Part shown: in pieces, positions 9,939 to 17,815 of the stretch
Layout of the letters: each line of letters starts with the position of its first letter
Numbering within the stretch: the stretch's first letter is position 1
Source of the DNA: Sphingobacteriales bacterium JAD_PAG50586_3
Lineage (GTDB): Bacteria; Bacteroidota; Bacteroidia; CAMBQF01
NCBI GenBank assembly: GCA_023213195.1
Contig: CP096135.1
Span: 1,382,616 to 1,446,615, forward strand
DNA: 64,000 bases
Direction of reading: 5' to 3'
The notes under the pieces: model-generated
The model's database searches: none
Told to the model about the DNA's origin: nothing
What the model saw: the letters and a program-made list of their open reading frames with translations, nothing else
Program-made: the position numbers and the translations under genes

Positions 9939-11218
9939 TTACTCGTCAGTATTAATAAAAAGTTTTACCTCTTCTATTTTGTTGCCCAATACACGGGTAA
10001 TAATAAACTTAAAGTCGCCAATGGTAATCTCCTCATCCGGGTGCGGAATGTCTTCGTGGTGGTTAAGGATAAAGCCGGCTAATGTTTCGTAATTCTCCCC
10101 TTCGCCAATGTTTAGCTTGTATTTATCGTTTAGATAATCAACCTTAATATGGCCCGAGAATATAAACTCTGTAGGCGATAGCTGCTTATCAGTAAACTCT
10201 TCCACATCGTGTTCATCGCTTATCTCGCCAAATATCTCTTCCATCACATCTTCCATTGTTATAATGCCCGATGTGCCACCAAATTCATCAACAACAACTG
10301 CCAGGCTTTTGCGCTCTTGTATAAAGCGGGTAAGCAATTGGTTAGCAGCCAATGTTTCAGGTATAATAATAATGGGCATTAATACCGAACGTATGGTTTT
10401 GGGTGAATTGAACATGGCAAACGAGTGCGCGTAGCCAATAATATGGTCAATGCTTTCGTGGTAAATAAGCATTTTAGATAAACCGGTATCAATGAATTTT
10501 TTGTGCAGTTCTTCAATGGGTTCGTTAACGTCAATGCCCTCTATCTGGGTGCGTGGCACCATGCAGTCGCGGGCCTTAACCTCTGAGAATTCCAACGCGT
10601 TTTGAAAAATTTGTATCTCGTGCTCAATATCCTCTTTACTGTCAATTTTTGATGTGTGCTCCCGTACGTAATTATCAAGGTCTATACGGCCAAATACGGG
10701 TTTGTCTTCAGAAAATTCAATCTTAAACCCACGCTTTAAAATAAACTCGGCAATGCCCATGGTAACAAATACAATGGGGTAGAGCAGGCCATAGAAAAAC
10801 GCTACCGGTATAGCAAAAATGCTAAGTACCCCGTTAGGGTTTATTCGGAATAAGGCTTTGGGAATAAACTCGGCAATTATTAAAATCAGTAGGGTTGATA
10901 CTACCGTTTGCAATAGTATAATTACAAAGTTGGGGGCCAACCATTTTAGCGATGTTATAAAGAACTGCCGCAGCGGTTCTTCTATAAGTTCTGCCATTTG
11001 AATACCATATACTACCAAAGCAATGTTACTGCCCAATAGCATGGCTACAATAAAGCGGCCGGGGTGTTTTAAAAGAAGGATATAATACGGGCCGATAGTA
11101 CCCCGTTTTTATTTTCTAACTCTATGCGCAGCTTGTTTGCCGATACAAACGCTATTTCTATGCCTGCAAAAAAACTGCATGCTATCAGGGTAATTACAAT
11201 TATAAGCCAACTGTCCAC
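9939..11218 (-). CDS. CNNM/CorC (HlyC-type) membrane protein with CBS pair (frameshift)
   Basis: The N-terminal DUF21 (CNNM) membrane domain starts at GTG 11218 (VDSWLIIVITLIACSFFAG) and continues after a frameshift near 11067-11076 (one base missing in TTTTAAAA) into HPGRFIVAMLLGSNIALVVYG. A CBS pair (CMVPRTQIEGIDVNEPIEEL and VVDEFGGTSGIITMEDVMEE) and a CorC_HlyC domain to the end follow. Family members are linked to Mg2+/Co2+ efflux or homeostasis; the older name hemolysin is misleading. It follows lptC and a small membrane protein on the same strand. Confidence 0.85.
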
Positions 11219-11226
11219 TATACTGG

Positions 11227-11433
11227 TTATGAGGGGTTTTTAGGATTGTTCTTTATTAAACGCAAACGGCTCCTACGGCGAATATAATACATAAGCAGCG
11301 ATATAGGCACTAAACACCAAAAAATGTAACTGTCGGCAGGGCGGTATCCTATGTAAAACGTAAGCGCAACAACTATTGATGCAAAGGTTATCAGCAGCCA
11401 TAAAATTTCCAATATATGGTAAAACCTAGCCAT
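11227..11433 (-). CDS. Small two-helix membrane protein
   Basis: This 68-residue protein has two predicted membrane helices (ILWLLITFASIVVALTFYIG and YIFWCLVPISLLMYYI) followed by a basic tail (RRRSRLRLIKNNPKNPS). It sits between lptC (gap of 2 nt) and the CNNM gene (gap of 8 nt), so all three are probably co-transcribed. No family recognised. Confidence 0.65.
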   Translation of the reverse strand: MARFYHILEILWLLITFASIVVALTFYIGYRPADSYIFWCLVPISLLMYYIRRRSRLRLIKNNPKNPS

Positions 11434-11435
11434 AC

Positions 11436-11993
11436 CTATTGTGGTTCTGCCGGGTTATTTTTAACGTTTATGGTGCCTTTAATTTTATTAATGCGGTATT
11501 TGGTAAAGTTTTGGTTACTCTCAAAACCTTCGCCAAAAATAATCTGGTCGGGCGTGGTTATTTTTACAAAAACATCAGAGTACAGCTTCTCGCTCCGCTC
11601 GTCCCAAAGCAATTGTTCGGTATTTAGGGTTTCGCCTTTAGAGTTGGTAACCACTACATTGTTACGGGCTTCCATAATACCATCTCGTTCTTTGCGTATA
11701 CCATATTTGGCGGTAAGGGTAGTTTCAGGCTGTTTTATAGAGTCGTAGAATATAACCTTCATACCCTGTGGCATTTCTACATACGGGTTATCACCTTCGT
11801 AATTGTCGCGCTTGGGTGCGGTAAGCTTGGCTTTAACACGGGCAGAGTCGCTATAGAGCATCTCAAACTCGTAACTGCTTACGGTTGGTAGTTTATCGTA
11901 GTCAGATATACCCTGTATCTCGCTCATCTTGTTTTCGCAGGCTGCGGCAAACAAGGTAAGTAAGGCTATTATAGTATACCAAAGGGGTTTCAC
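11436..11993 (-). CDS. lptC: LPS export periplasmic protein LptC
   Basis: LptC carries LPS from the LptBFG transporter to the LptA bridge. This 185-residue protein starts with a lipoprotein-type signal (ALLTLFAAAC) and shows the LptC/OstA-like beta strand pattern: SSYEFEMLYSDSARVKAKLTA, ERDGIMEARNNVVVTNSKGE, TLNTEQLLWDERSEKLYSD and IFGEGFESN. The start is GTG at 11993, only 4 nt after a TACCTTTG box, so the message may be leaderless. Bacteroidota LptC proteins are often lipoproteins, consistent with this one. Confidence 0.85.
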   Translation of the reverse strand: MKPLWYTIIALLTLFAAACENKMSEIQGISDYDKLPTVSSYEFEMLYSDSARVKAKLTAPKRDNYEGDNPYVEMPQGMKVIFYDSIKQPETTLTAKYGIRKERDGIMEARNNVVVTNSKGETLNTEQLLWDERSEKLYSDVFVKITTPDQIIFGEGFESNQNFTKYRINKIKGTINVKNNPAEPQ

Positions 11994-11997
11994 AATA

Positions 11998-12005
11998 CAA
12001 AGGTA
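11998..12005 (-). promoter_or_regulatory. -7 promoter box of lptC
   Basis: TACCTTTG on the minus strand matches TAnnTTTG and ends 4 nt before the lptC GTG. The predicted transcript start falls on or next to the start codon. Confidence 0.55.
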
Positions 12006-12029
12006 CGTAATTGTACTTCGTTTATTGTT

Positions 12030-12868
12030 TTAGCTGTTCAATACCTTTTCAAACCAGGCTTCTTCAAAAGCAAAAACCTCTTCTTTGCCAAAGTCGTTTT
12101 GGGTTTCGTGGTAGCGGCCTTGCCAGCCTTTAAACTCAGCCATGCCTTTGCTGGCGGCTACAAAAGCCTCAGAGCCTTGGTACGATATAAGCTTATCCCC
12201 GTCGCCATGAATAACAAGGGTAGGTATAGATAATTGCGATGCGTTTGCAATAGCATATTCCCCTGCGGCGCTAATATTTACAAAAAACGCGGCACTCATT
12301 TTATCGTGTACCAATGGGTCGCGTTTATATTTTTCTACCTCTTTCTCATCGCGCGATATGGTAGCAGCATCTAAACCCGTAGGTTGACTAAGGCTTGGGA
12401 TGATGCCGGCCATAAATTTACCTAACGACACTTTCCAGGCGGGTGGGTTAAATGCCAACCTAAAGTAGGGCGAACTAATTAGCAAACCTTTTAGGTTAGC
12501 TGGCTTGCGGCGTATAACATAGTTTGATGCTACGTTTCCACCCATACTATGCCCATACATAATCTTTGGTGTACCGGGGAATAGTGTTTCAGCCTCGGCC
12601 ATAAATTTATCCATGTCGCTCATCAAGCTATCGTAAGCAGGCATGTGTCCGCGTTGGCCCTTGCTTTTGCCGTGGCCGCGATGGTCTAGTGCAAAAACAG
12701 CATACCCTTGGGTACAAAGTATTCTACAAAATGAGGGTAACGCCCACCATGCTCGCCCATGCCGTGTACTATGCATATTACGGCTTTTGGGGTGGTGTTT
12801 GGTAGCCAGTACTGGCCAAATATATCTAGGCCGTCGGCCGATTTCCAGTTATGGGTTTTATGCTGCAT
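12030..12868 (-). CDS. Alpha/beta hydrolase, monoacylglycerol lipase/lysophospholipase type (frameshift)
   Basis: A serine hydrolase of about 279 residues. The oxyanion region is CIVHGMGEHGGRY, the fold marker FALDHRGHGKSKG, the nucleophile elbow GHSMGG, the acid LVIHGDGDKLIS, and the catalytic His lies in GRYHETQND. No signal peptide is seen, so it is probably cytoplasmic. The frame changes at 12704-12713 (context CCCAAGGG), where either one base is missing or two are extra. The family cleaves monoacylglycerols or lysophospholipids; substrate here is inferred. Confidence 0.85.
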
Positions 12869-12913
12869 CTGAGTAACAATTTGGTGTTAAAAGCTTTGCT
12901 ATAAAGCTAAACA

Positions 12914-12940
12914 TTTGTATAGCAAAGAAAGGTATTTTTG
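12914..12940 (+). promoter_or_regulatory. Candidate promoter of EEP-family gene
   Basis: TTTG (12914-12917) and TATTTTTG (12933-12940) resemble the Bacteroidota -33 and -7 elements and precede the ATG at 12959 by 18 nt. Confidence 0.45.
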
Positions 12941-12958
12941 AGTTAAAATTTACGGGTT

Positions 12959-14036
12959 ATGTTTTCTCTTATCAAACGTATTTTGTGGTTGGCGGCCTAT
13001 ATTGTAGGCGCCGTTGTATTGGTAGTTGCCGGGTTGCTGGCCTATTCTACCTATACAGATTATAAACCCGAAGCCAGCGAGGTGCTTAGTATAGAGGGGA
13101 AGGGTAAACAAATTGGCAACGACTCTACCTATAGCTTTATGATATGGAACGTAGGCTATTGCGGTTTAGGAAAAGAAATGGACTTTTTTAACGATGGGGG
13201 CAAAACCGTGCGTGCCGACCAGCCCCTAGCCGATAAATACCTTGCGGCTGTTACAGGCTATTTAGCTAGTATTGATACTGTTGATTTTATTATGCTGCAA
13301 GAGGTTGATAAAAACTCTAAACGCAGCTACAGTGTTGACCAGGAAGACCGTTTTGCGGCAGCCCTGCCAAACTACACGCATAGCTTTGCCTTAAACTATA
13401 GCTGCAAATTTGTGCCGGTTCCATTTCAATTTCCTTATACTCCTTATGGAAGAACGTATGGTGGCTTGGTAAGCTTCTCAAAATACACGCCTGTAAGCAG
13501 CACACGCTACCAATACCCCGGCGGGTTCGATTGGCCCACCAGTTTGTATATGCTAGACCGTTGTATGCAGGTGCTTACATATAAATTGCCTAATGGCAAA
13601 GAGCTGTTGGTTATTAATACCCACAATACGGCTTACGATGAAACCGGGGCTATTAAAAAGACCGAAATGGAATTTTTGAAGAAGTTTTTAGAAGGAGAAT
13701 CGGCAAAGGGTAATTATGTGGTAATAGGTGGCGATTGGAACCAAGGCACCTTCGGGCGTTGATGCCCTTAAGTTTAGCAAAAACATAGCGCCAGGTTATA
13801 CCATACAAAGCATTGGTGCTGATGTAATACCTAAAGAGTGGAATGTGGTATACGATCCATCTAAGCCTACCAACAGGGCAAATAAAACCGCCTATGTAGC
13901 TAACGAAACCTTTACTACGCTGATAGATTTCTATATGGCATCGCCAAACATTAAGATTATGGATGTACGTACTGTAGACCTTGGCTTTGCAAACTCAGAC
14001 CACCAACCGGTGTACTTAAAAGTGAAATTGAAATAG
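12959..14036 (+). CDS. Exported endonuclease/exonuclease/phosphatase family protein (frameshift)
   Basis: A protein of about 358 residues with an N-terminal membrane/signal helix (ILWLAAYIVGAVVLVVAGLLA) and an EEP catalytic domain. Visible metal and phosphate motifs are IWNVGYCG, IMLQEVDKNSKRS, LLVINTHNTAYD, GGDWNQ and the C-terminal FANSDHQPVYLKVKL. The frame changes near 13742 at ACCAAGG; removing one base joins GGDWNQ to APSGVDALKF, as in homologues that read GDWNQxPP. Membrane-anchored EEP proteins of this sort are common in Bacteroidota; the substrate (nucleic acid or phospholipid) cannot be told from sequence. Confidence 0.8.
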
Positions 14037-14040
14037 TTTT

Positions 14041-14110
14041 CAGTTCTCAGTTTCCGGTTGCCAGTAGTATTAATTCAGATTTATTGCTGAGAACTGGGAA
14101 CCGGAAACTG
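14041..14110. repeat. Inverted-repeat element, CAGTTCTCAG family
   Basis: CAGTTCTCAG (14041-14050) is the exact inverse of CTGAGAACTG (14087-14096), and TTTCCGGTT (14051-14059) of AACCGGAAA (14099-14107). A related copy is at about 41358-41407. It fills the convergent gap between the EEP gene and the 77-residue minus-strand gene. Confidence 0.65.
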
Positions 14111-14121
14111 CTAACTATTGG

Positions 14122-14355
14122 CTAACAAAAGCCTATTATATCTTCCTCGTCTGTAAGGTAATACAAGTCTTGTAGGTGGGCATCTATGTTTTTAACCATA
14201 GCAAGCTCATCGGCCGAAAGTTTGTTGTGGTCTACCACTTTGTTCTCTTTCAGGCTGGTGTAAGTTGCTTTTGCCACTACGGCTTTTACAACTTTTTTAC
14301 TGTTGTGTACAGACTGGTTGTGCGCCACTGCTGCTGCGTTTACGTTACGTTTCAT
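14122..14355 (-). CDS. Small basic/acidic protein of unknown function
   Basis: 77 residues: a basic, Ala/Val/Lys-rich N-terminal half (KKVVKAVVAKATYTSLKENK) and an acidic C-terminal tail ending LTDEEDIIGFC with a single terminal Cys. No signal peptide or membrane helix. It lies 56 nt downstream of the membrane histidine kinase on the same strand and may share its transcript. Not recognised. Confidence 0.5.
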   Translation of the reverse strand: MKRNVNAAAVAHNQSVHNSKKVVKAVVAKATYTSLKENKVVDHNKLSADELAMVKNIDAHLQDLYYLTDEEDIIGFC

Positions 14356-14411
14356 AATTGGGGTATTATTGGGTTAACTTTCAATTACTTTACTAAAACT
14401 CTACTATTATA

Positions 14412-16202
14412 CTATGCTGCCACTAAAAAGGTTTTACGGTGGGCCGCAGGGTCTTTTGCCATGGTAAAGAAGAAGGTGGTTCCTTGTCCTAACTCAGACT
14501 CTAACCATATTTTTCCGCCCATTTCATCTACTATTTTCTTTACAATTGCAAGGCCTACTCCTGTACTCTCGAACGTGTCGCGGGCATTTAATGTTTGAAA
14601 AATAACAAAAATTTTCTCGTGGTATTGGGGTTCAATGCCCGGTCCGTTATCTTGTACAGAGAATTTCCAGAATGCACCGTCATCTTCACAGTTTACTTTA
14701 ACAAAGCCTTCGCCTTCGGGTCTTTCGTTAAATTTAATGGCGTTAGATAACAGGTTCATAAATACTTGGTGTATTTTAGATTGATCGCCTTTTACAATCG
14801 GTAGTTCTGCTTGTATATCTATTTTGAAATCTTTAGGTACATCTATTAAATCAAGGCTGTCTTTAAGCTGTTTGTTAAGGTCAACATCAACAAAAACATC
14901 GTCTTTACGGTCAATTTTAGAGTATGCAAGTATACCTTCAATAAGGCTTTCCATGCGTAGTACACGTCCGCGTATACGGTCAAACATTTCACGCGCTTCG
15001 GTAGGCATTTGGTCGCCGTAGTCTTCGCTAATCCAGGTAGACAGGTTAAATATGGCACGCAGGGGTGCTTTAAGGTCGTGCGATACCACGTAAGCAAACT
15101 TATCAAGCTCTTTAAAGGCTTTCTCTAAGTTCTCGGTATATAGCCTCATTTTCTCTTCGGCTATTTTACGCTCGTTAATTTCTGAATTGATAAATACATA
15201 GCGGCTTACCTTGCCATCTTCATCGGCAATAGGGGTGGCGGTAACACCAATCCAGGTGTAATGGCCATCTTTATGCTTATGGCGGAACTCGCCCGAAAAG
15301 CTTTGGCCTTCGCTAATGCTGTTTTGTAAACGCTCTGTCTCAACAGTGTCAGTTTCTACACCGTTAAATACATCCCATGGTTTTTGTCCGTCTACTTCGG
15401 CAGATGTGTAACCTACCAAACGGGTTAAGCCGTCGTTACTATATTCTACAGTACCGTTTTTGTCAGTAATAAATACGCCATTATCTGTTTTACTGGCAAC
15501 AATAGATAGTTTTTCCAGCTCAATATTTTTCGCGGCCAATATGTCTCGCGATTCGGTAATACGTTCAATTACTATATTCTTCTTACTCTCTAAATAGTTG
15601 GCTAATACACCAATAAAAAATAAAGAGAGTATACCGGTAACTAAAAAGTCTTGTTTTATTTCGGCAGGTATGCCTTTAACCATGTATTGCTGGTCGGCTA
15701 TGCTGGGTACAAGTAGGTTTTGTATAATTCCTTCGGTAGTTTCGCCTAAAATGTAAAAATAGGCTATGCTAAAAATAAATAGCACGGTTGTAATATTACC
15801 CGCTTTGCTGCCCAATAGCATGTAGCAACATAAAATGGTAGCACCTAAATAAAACATATTAGAGCTAACCAAACCACCCGAATAATAAGTTAAAATATGT
15901 GTAGTGGTAAAGGTTAGGAATATGCTTATTGCATAGGCTGTAACGGTGTTTTGGGTTTTATTTAGAGCATAGTAGTTTATTACGTATGCTATGGCGGTAG
16001 CAACCAAAACAGCACCTAACAGGGGTACATTAAAGGTGTCGGCGGCTTGCGCGGCAACCAAAAGGCTTATTAAAGCCCCTGCCATAGAAAAGAACCGGAA
16101 TAGGTTATACCGCTGTTGCGATATTATATCATCTGCCGAAATGGTATCAAAGTACGAGCCCCTTGATCCAAATGGTAAATATTTTAATGCTTTCTTAAAC
16201 AT
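14412..16202 (-). CDS. Membrane PAS sensor histidine kinase
   Basis: 596 residues. An N-terminal block (about 30-215) holds roughly six hydrophobic helices, including YAISIFLTFTTTHILTYYSG and ILCCYMLLG. A coiled-coil linker (NIVIERITESRDILAAKNIELEK) leads to a PAS/PAC domain (about 235-355; GVFITDKNGTVEYSNDGLTRLVGYT). HisKA follows with phospho-acceptor His in FAYVVSHDLKAPLRAI, then a HATPase with NLLSNAIKF, DNGPGIEP and STGVGLAIVKKIV. There is no receiver domain. No response regulator is adjacent. The gene upstream encodes a CqsA-like PLP enzyme, separated by a strong terminator. Signal unknown. Confidence 0.9.
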   Translation of the reverse strand: MFKKALKYLPFGSRGSYFDTISADDIISQQRYNLFRFFSMAGALISLLVAAQAADTFNVPLLGAVLVATAIAYVINYYALNKTQNTVTAYAISIFLTFTTTHILTYYSGGLVSSNMFYLGATILCCYMLLGSKAGNITTVLFIFSIAYFYILGETTEGIIQNLLVPSIADQQYMVKGIPAEIKQDFLVTGILSLFFIGVLANYLESKKNIVIERITESRDILAAKNIELEKLSIVASKTDNGVFITDKNGTVEYSNDGLTRLVGYTSAEVDGQKPWDVFNGVETDTVETERLQNSISEGQSFSGEFRHKHKDGHYTWIGVTATPIADEDGKVSRYVFINSEINERKIAEEKMRLYTENLEKAFKELDKFAYVVSHDLKAPLRAIFNLSTWISEDYGDQMPTEAREMFDRIRGRVLRMESLIEGILAYSKIDRKDDVFVDVDLNKQLKDSLDLIDVPKDFKIDIQAELPIVKGDQSKIHQVFMNLLSNAIKFNERPEGEGFVKVNCEDDGAFWKFSVQDNGPGIEPQYHEKIFVIFQTLNARDTFESTGVGLAIVKKIVDEMGGKIWLESELGQGTTFFFTMAKDPAAHRKTFLVAA

Positions 16203-16335
16203 TGTAGTGGTGGTTGGTTGTATTACTAAACAAATCTACTTATGTGTTATTCCTCTAACAATATGATTAGCGCTGTTTTTAATCACATGTAAGGTTTTTA
16301 ATCAAATTAAATAATTACCCGTTGGTAATGGCTTA

Positions 16336-16375
16336 AAAACAAGAAAAGAGGATAATTATCCTCTTTTCTTGTTTT
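16336..16375 (-). terminator. Strong terminator downstream of the PLP enzyme
   Basis: A 40-bp perfect palindrome centred at 16355/16356, with arms AACAAGAAAAGAGGATAA and its complement flanked by A/T. It lies just beyond the stop of the 16404-17702 gene and before the kinase start. It may act in both directions. Confidence 0.85.
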
Positions 16376-16403
16376 ACTTAATATGTAAGAAATGTATACA
16401 CAC

Positions 16404-17702
16404 CTATTTTTTAAGTTTAAAAGCTTTATAAATGTCAGCCATTGTAAGTCCTGTATCGGCAAGTGCAAAAGGCAATTGCTCGGCTACGGCGGTTAACAAC
16501 CTTTCTATATCTTCGGTAGTGTGGTGTAGCGTAATTGGTATACGTAAACCTGTACGGTTGTACGATACGCTAGGGAATACCGAAATATTGATAAAGAACC
16601 CAATGTTTAACAAACGCTTAACCATATTGTAACCAGTGCCCGGCTGACCAACACCAATAAAGAATATGGGAGAGTTGGTTTCATTAATAATAGGTAACCC
16701 TAATTCGCGGCAACGGCGGTTAAAGTAATTTATCTTGTCTTGCAGCAGGTTTTGCTTAACATAAATTTCATCTGTTAAGTGGATTTTTGCTGACGCTATG
16801 GCTGAACCTAATACAGAAGGTTGTATAGGACCTGAGAATATAAATGTACCGCCACAGTTACGTACACGGTCGCGGGTGCGCTCATCGTTATAAACCATAA
16901 CACCACCACAGGCTCCAAATGCTTTTGCTAGCGATGTAGTTAAGAATAGCTGCGGGTGGTTTGTAAGGTGGCTGGCAACATACCCTGCCCCATTTGGGCC
17001 GCACCAGCTCATGCCGTGGGCACAATCAATATATAGGTTAAGCTGGTCGTATTTATTAAGAAGCGCGGTAATCTCTTCCATAGGGGCAAAATCTCCGTAC
17101 ATAGAATATACACCATCAGCAAAATACCATATTTTATTGTATTTGCCTTTTAACTCCTTAACACGGTCTTCCAGAATATCAATACGGTTGTGGCGCATTA
17201 GGTCTATTTGCACGCCACGTGCTTTTAAAAGTTGCACGGCTGTTTGTACAGAATCGTGCACTTGGCTGTCTAATATTACTGCATCATTATCACCAACCAA
17301 AACCGGGATGTTTGAAATATGGCCTAAGGTGGTGCTGTGTGATATGTTAACGTAGCCGTTAAATATCTTGCCCAGTAGGTATTCCAGTTCGGTGTAGAGA
17401 CCGCACGATACGTAAGCGCGGGAAGACGAGTACTGTGTGCCGTAGCGTCTAACAGCGTCTATTGATGCGTTAATTAAACGTTCATCCAGCTCCATGCCTA
17501 AATAACTGCAAGAGCCAAAGTTGACAAGTTGTTTCCCCTTAAGGGTGATAATTCTTCCATCATAAGATTCGTCTTCGGTATACTGTTTAGTAATACCTAA
17601 GGCAGAGGAGTTGGTCAGCACCCCATCAATAATGTCGAGAATTTGTTCGTGTTTGGTTACTAATGTTGGTTGGTGTTCAGTAGTAATAGTTTTATCTCCC
17701 AT
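16404..17702 (-). CDS. Alpha-oxoamine synthase family PLP enzyme, CqsA-like
   Basis: 432-residue fold-type I PLP enzyme of the family that includes 8-amino-7-oxononanoate synthase, serine palmitoyltransferase and the autoinducer synthases CqsA/LqsA. Visible features are NFGSCSYLGM (near 61), GDNDAVILDSQVHDSVQ (near 137), ADGVYSMYGDFAP (near 195), the cofactor-binding Asp226/His229 in YIDCAHG, and PLP-lysine Lys260 in TTSLAKAF. GPNGAG followed by SLAKxF matches my recollection of CqsA better than the GTFSK-type motif of serine palmitoyltransferases. An N-terminal extension of about 40 residues is present. It stands alone between two terminatory/intergenic gaps. Substrate unknown; acyl-CoA plus amino acid is the family chemistry. 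Confidence 0.75.
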   Translation of the reverse strand: MGDKTITTEHQPTLVTKHEQILDIIDGVLTNSSALGITKQYTEDESYDGRIITLKGKQLVNFGSCSYLGMELDERLINASIDAVRRYGTQYSSSRAYVSCGLYTELEYLLGKIFNGYVNISHSTTLGHISNIPVLVGDNDAVILDSQVHDSVQTAVQLLKARGVQIDLMRHNRIDILEDRVKELKGKYNKIWYFADGVYSMYGDFAPMEEITALLNKYDQLNLYIDCAHGMSWCGPNGAGYVASHLTNHPQLFLTTSLAKAFGACGGVMVYNDERTRDRVRNCGGTFIFSGPIQPSVLGSAIASAKIHLTDEIYVKQNLLQDKINYFNRRCRELGLPIINETNSPIFFIGVGQPGTGYNMVKRLLNIGFFINISVFPSVSYNRTGLRIPITLHHTTEDIERLLTAVAEQLPFALADTGLTMADIYKAFKLKK

Positions 17703-17815
17703 GTGCTAATTTGTTACTGCAATTTAAGCAATTTTAACGACATTTCCTAGGGGTGGGGTTTCGTTTTATAAACAATATTAAAGGCCCAAAATATTGGTAA
17801 TTATCAGATAGTTTT

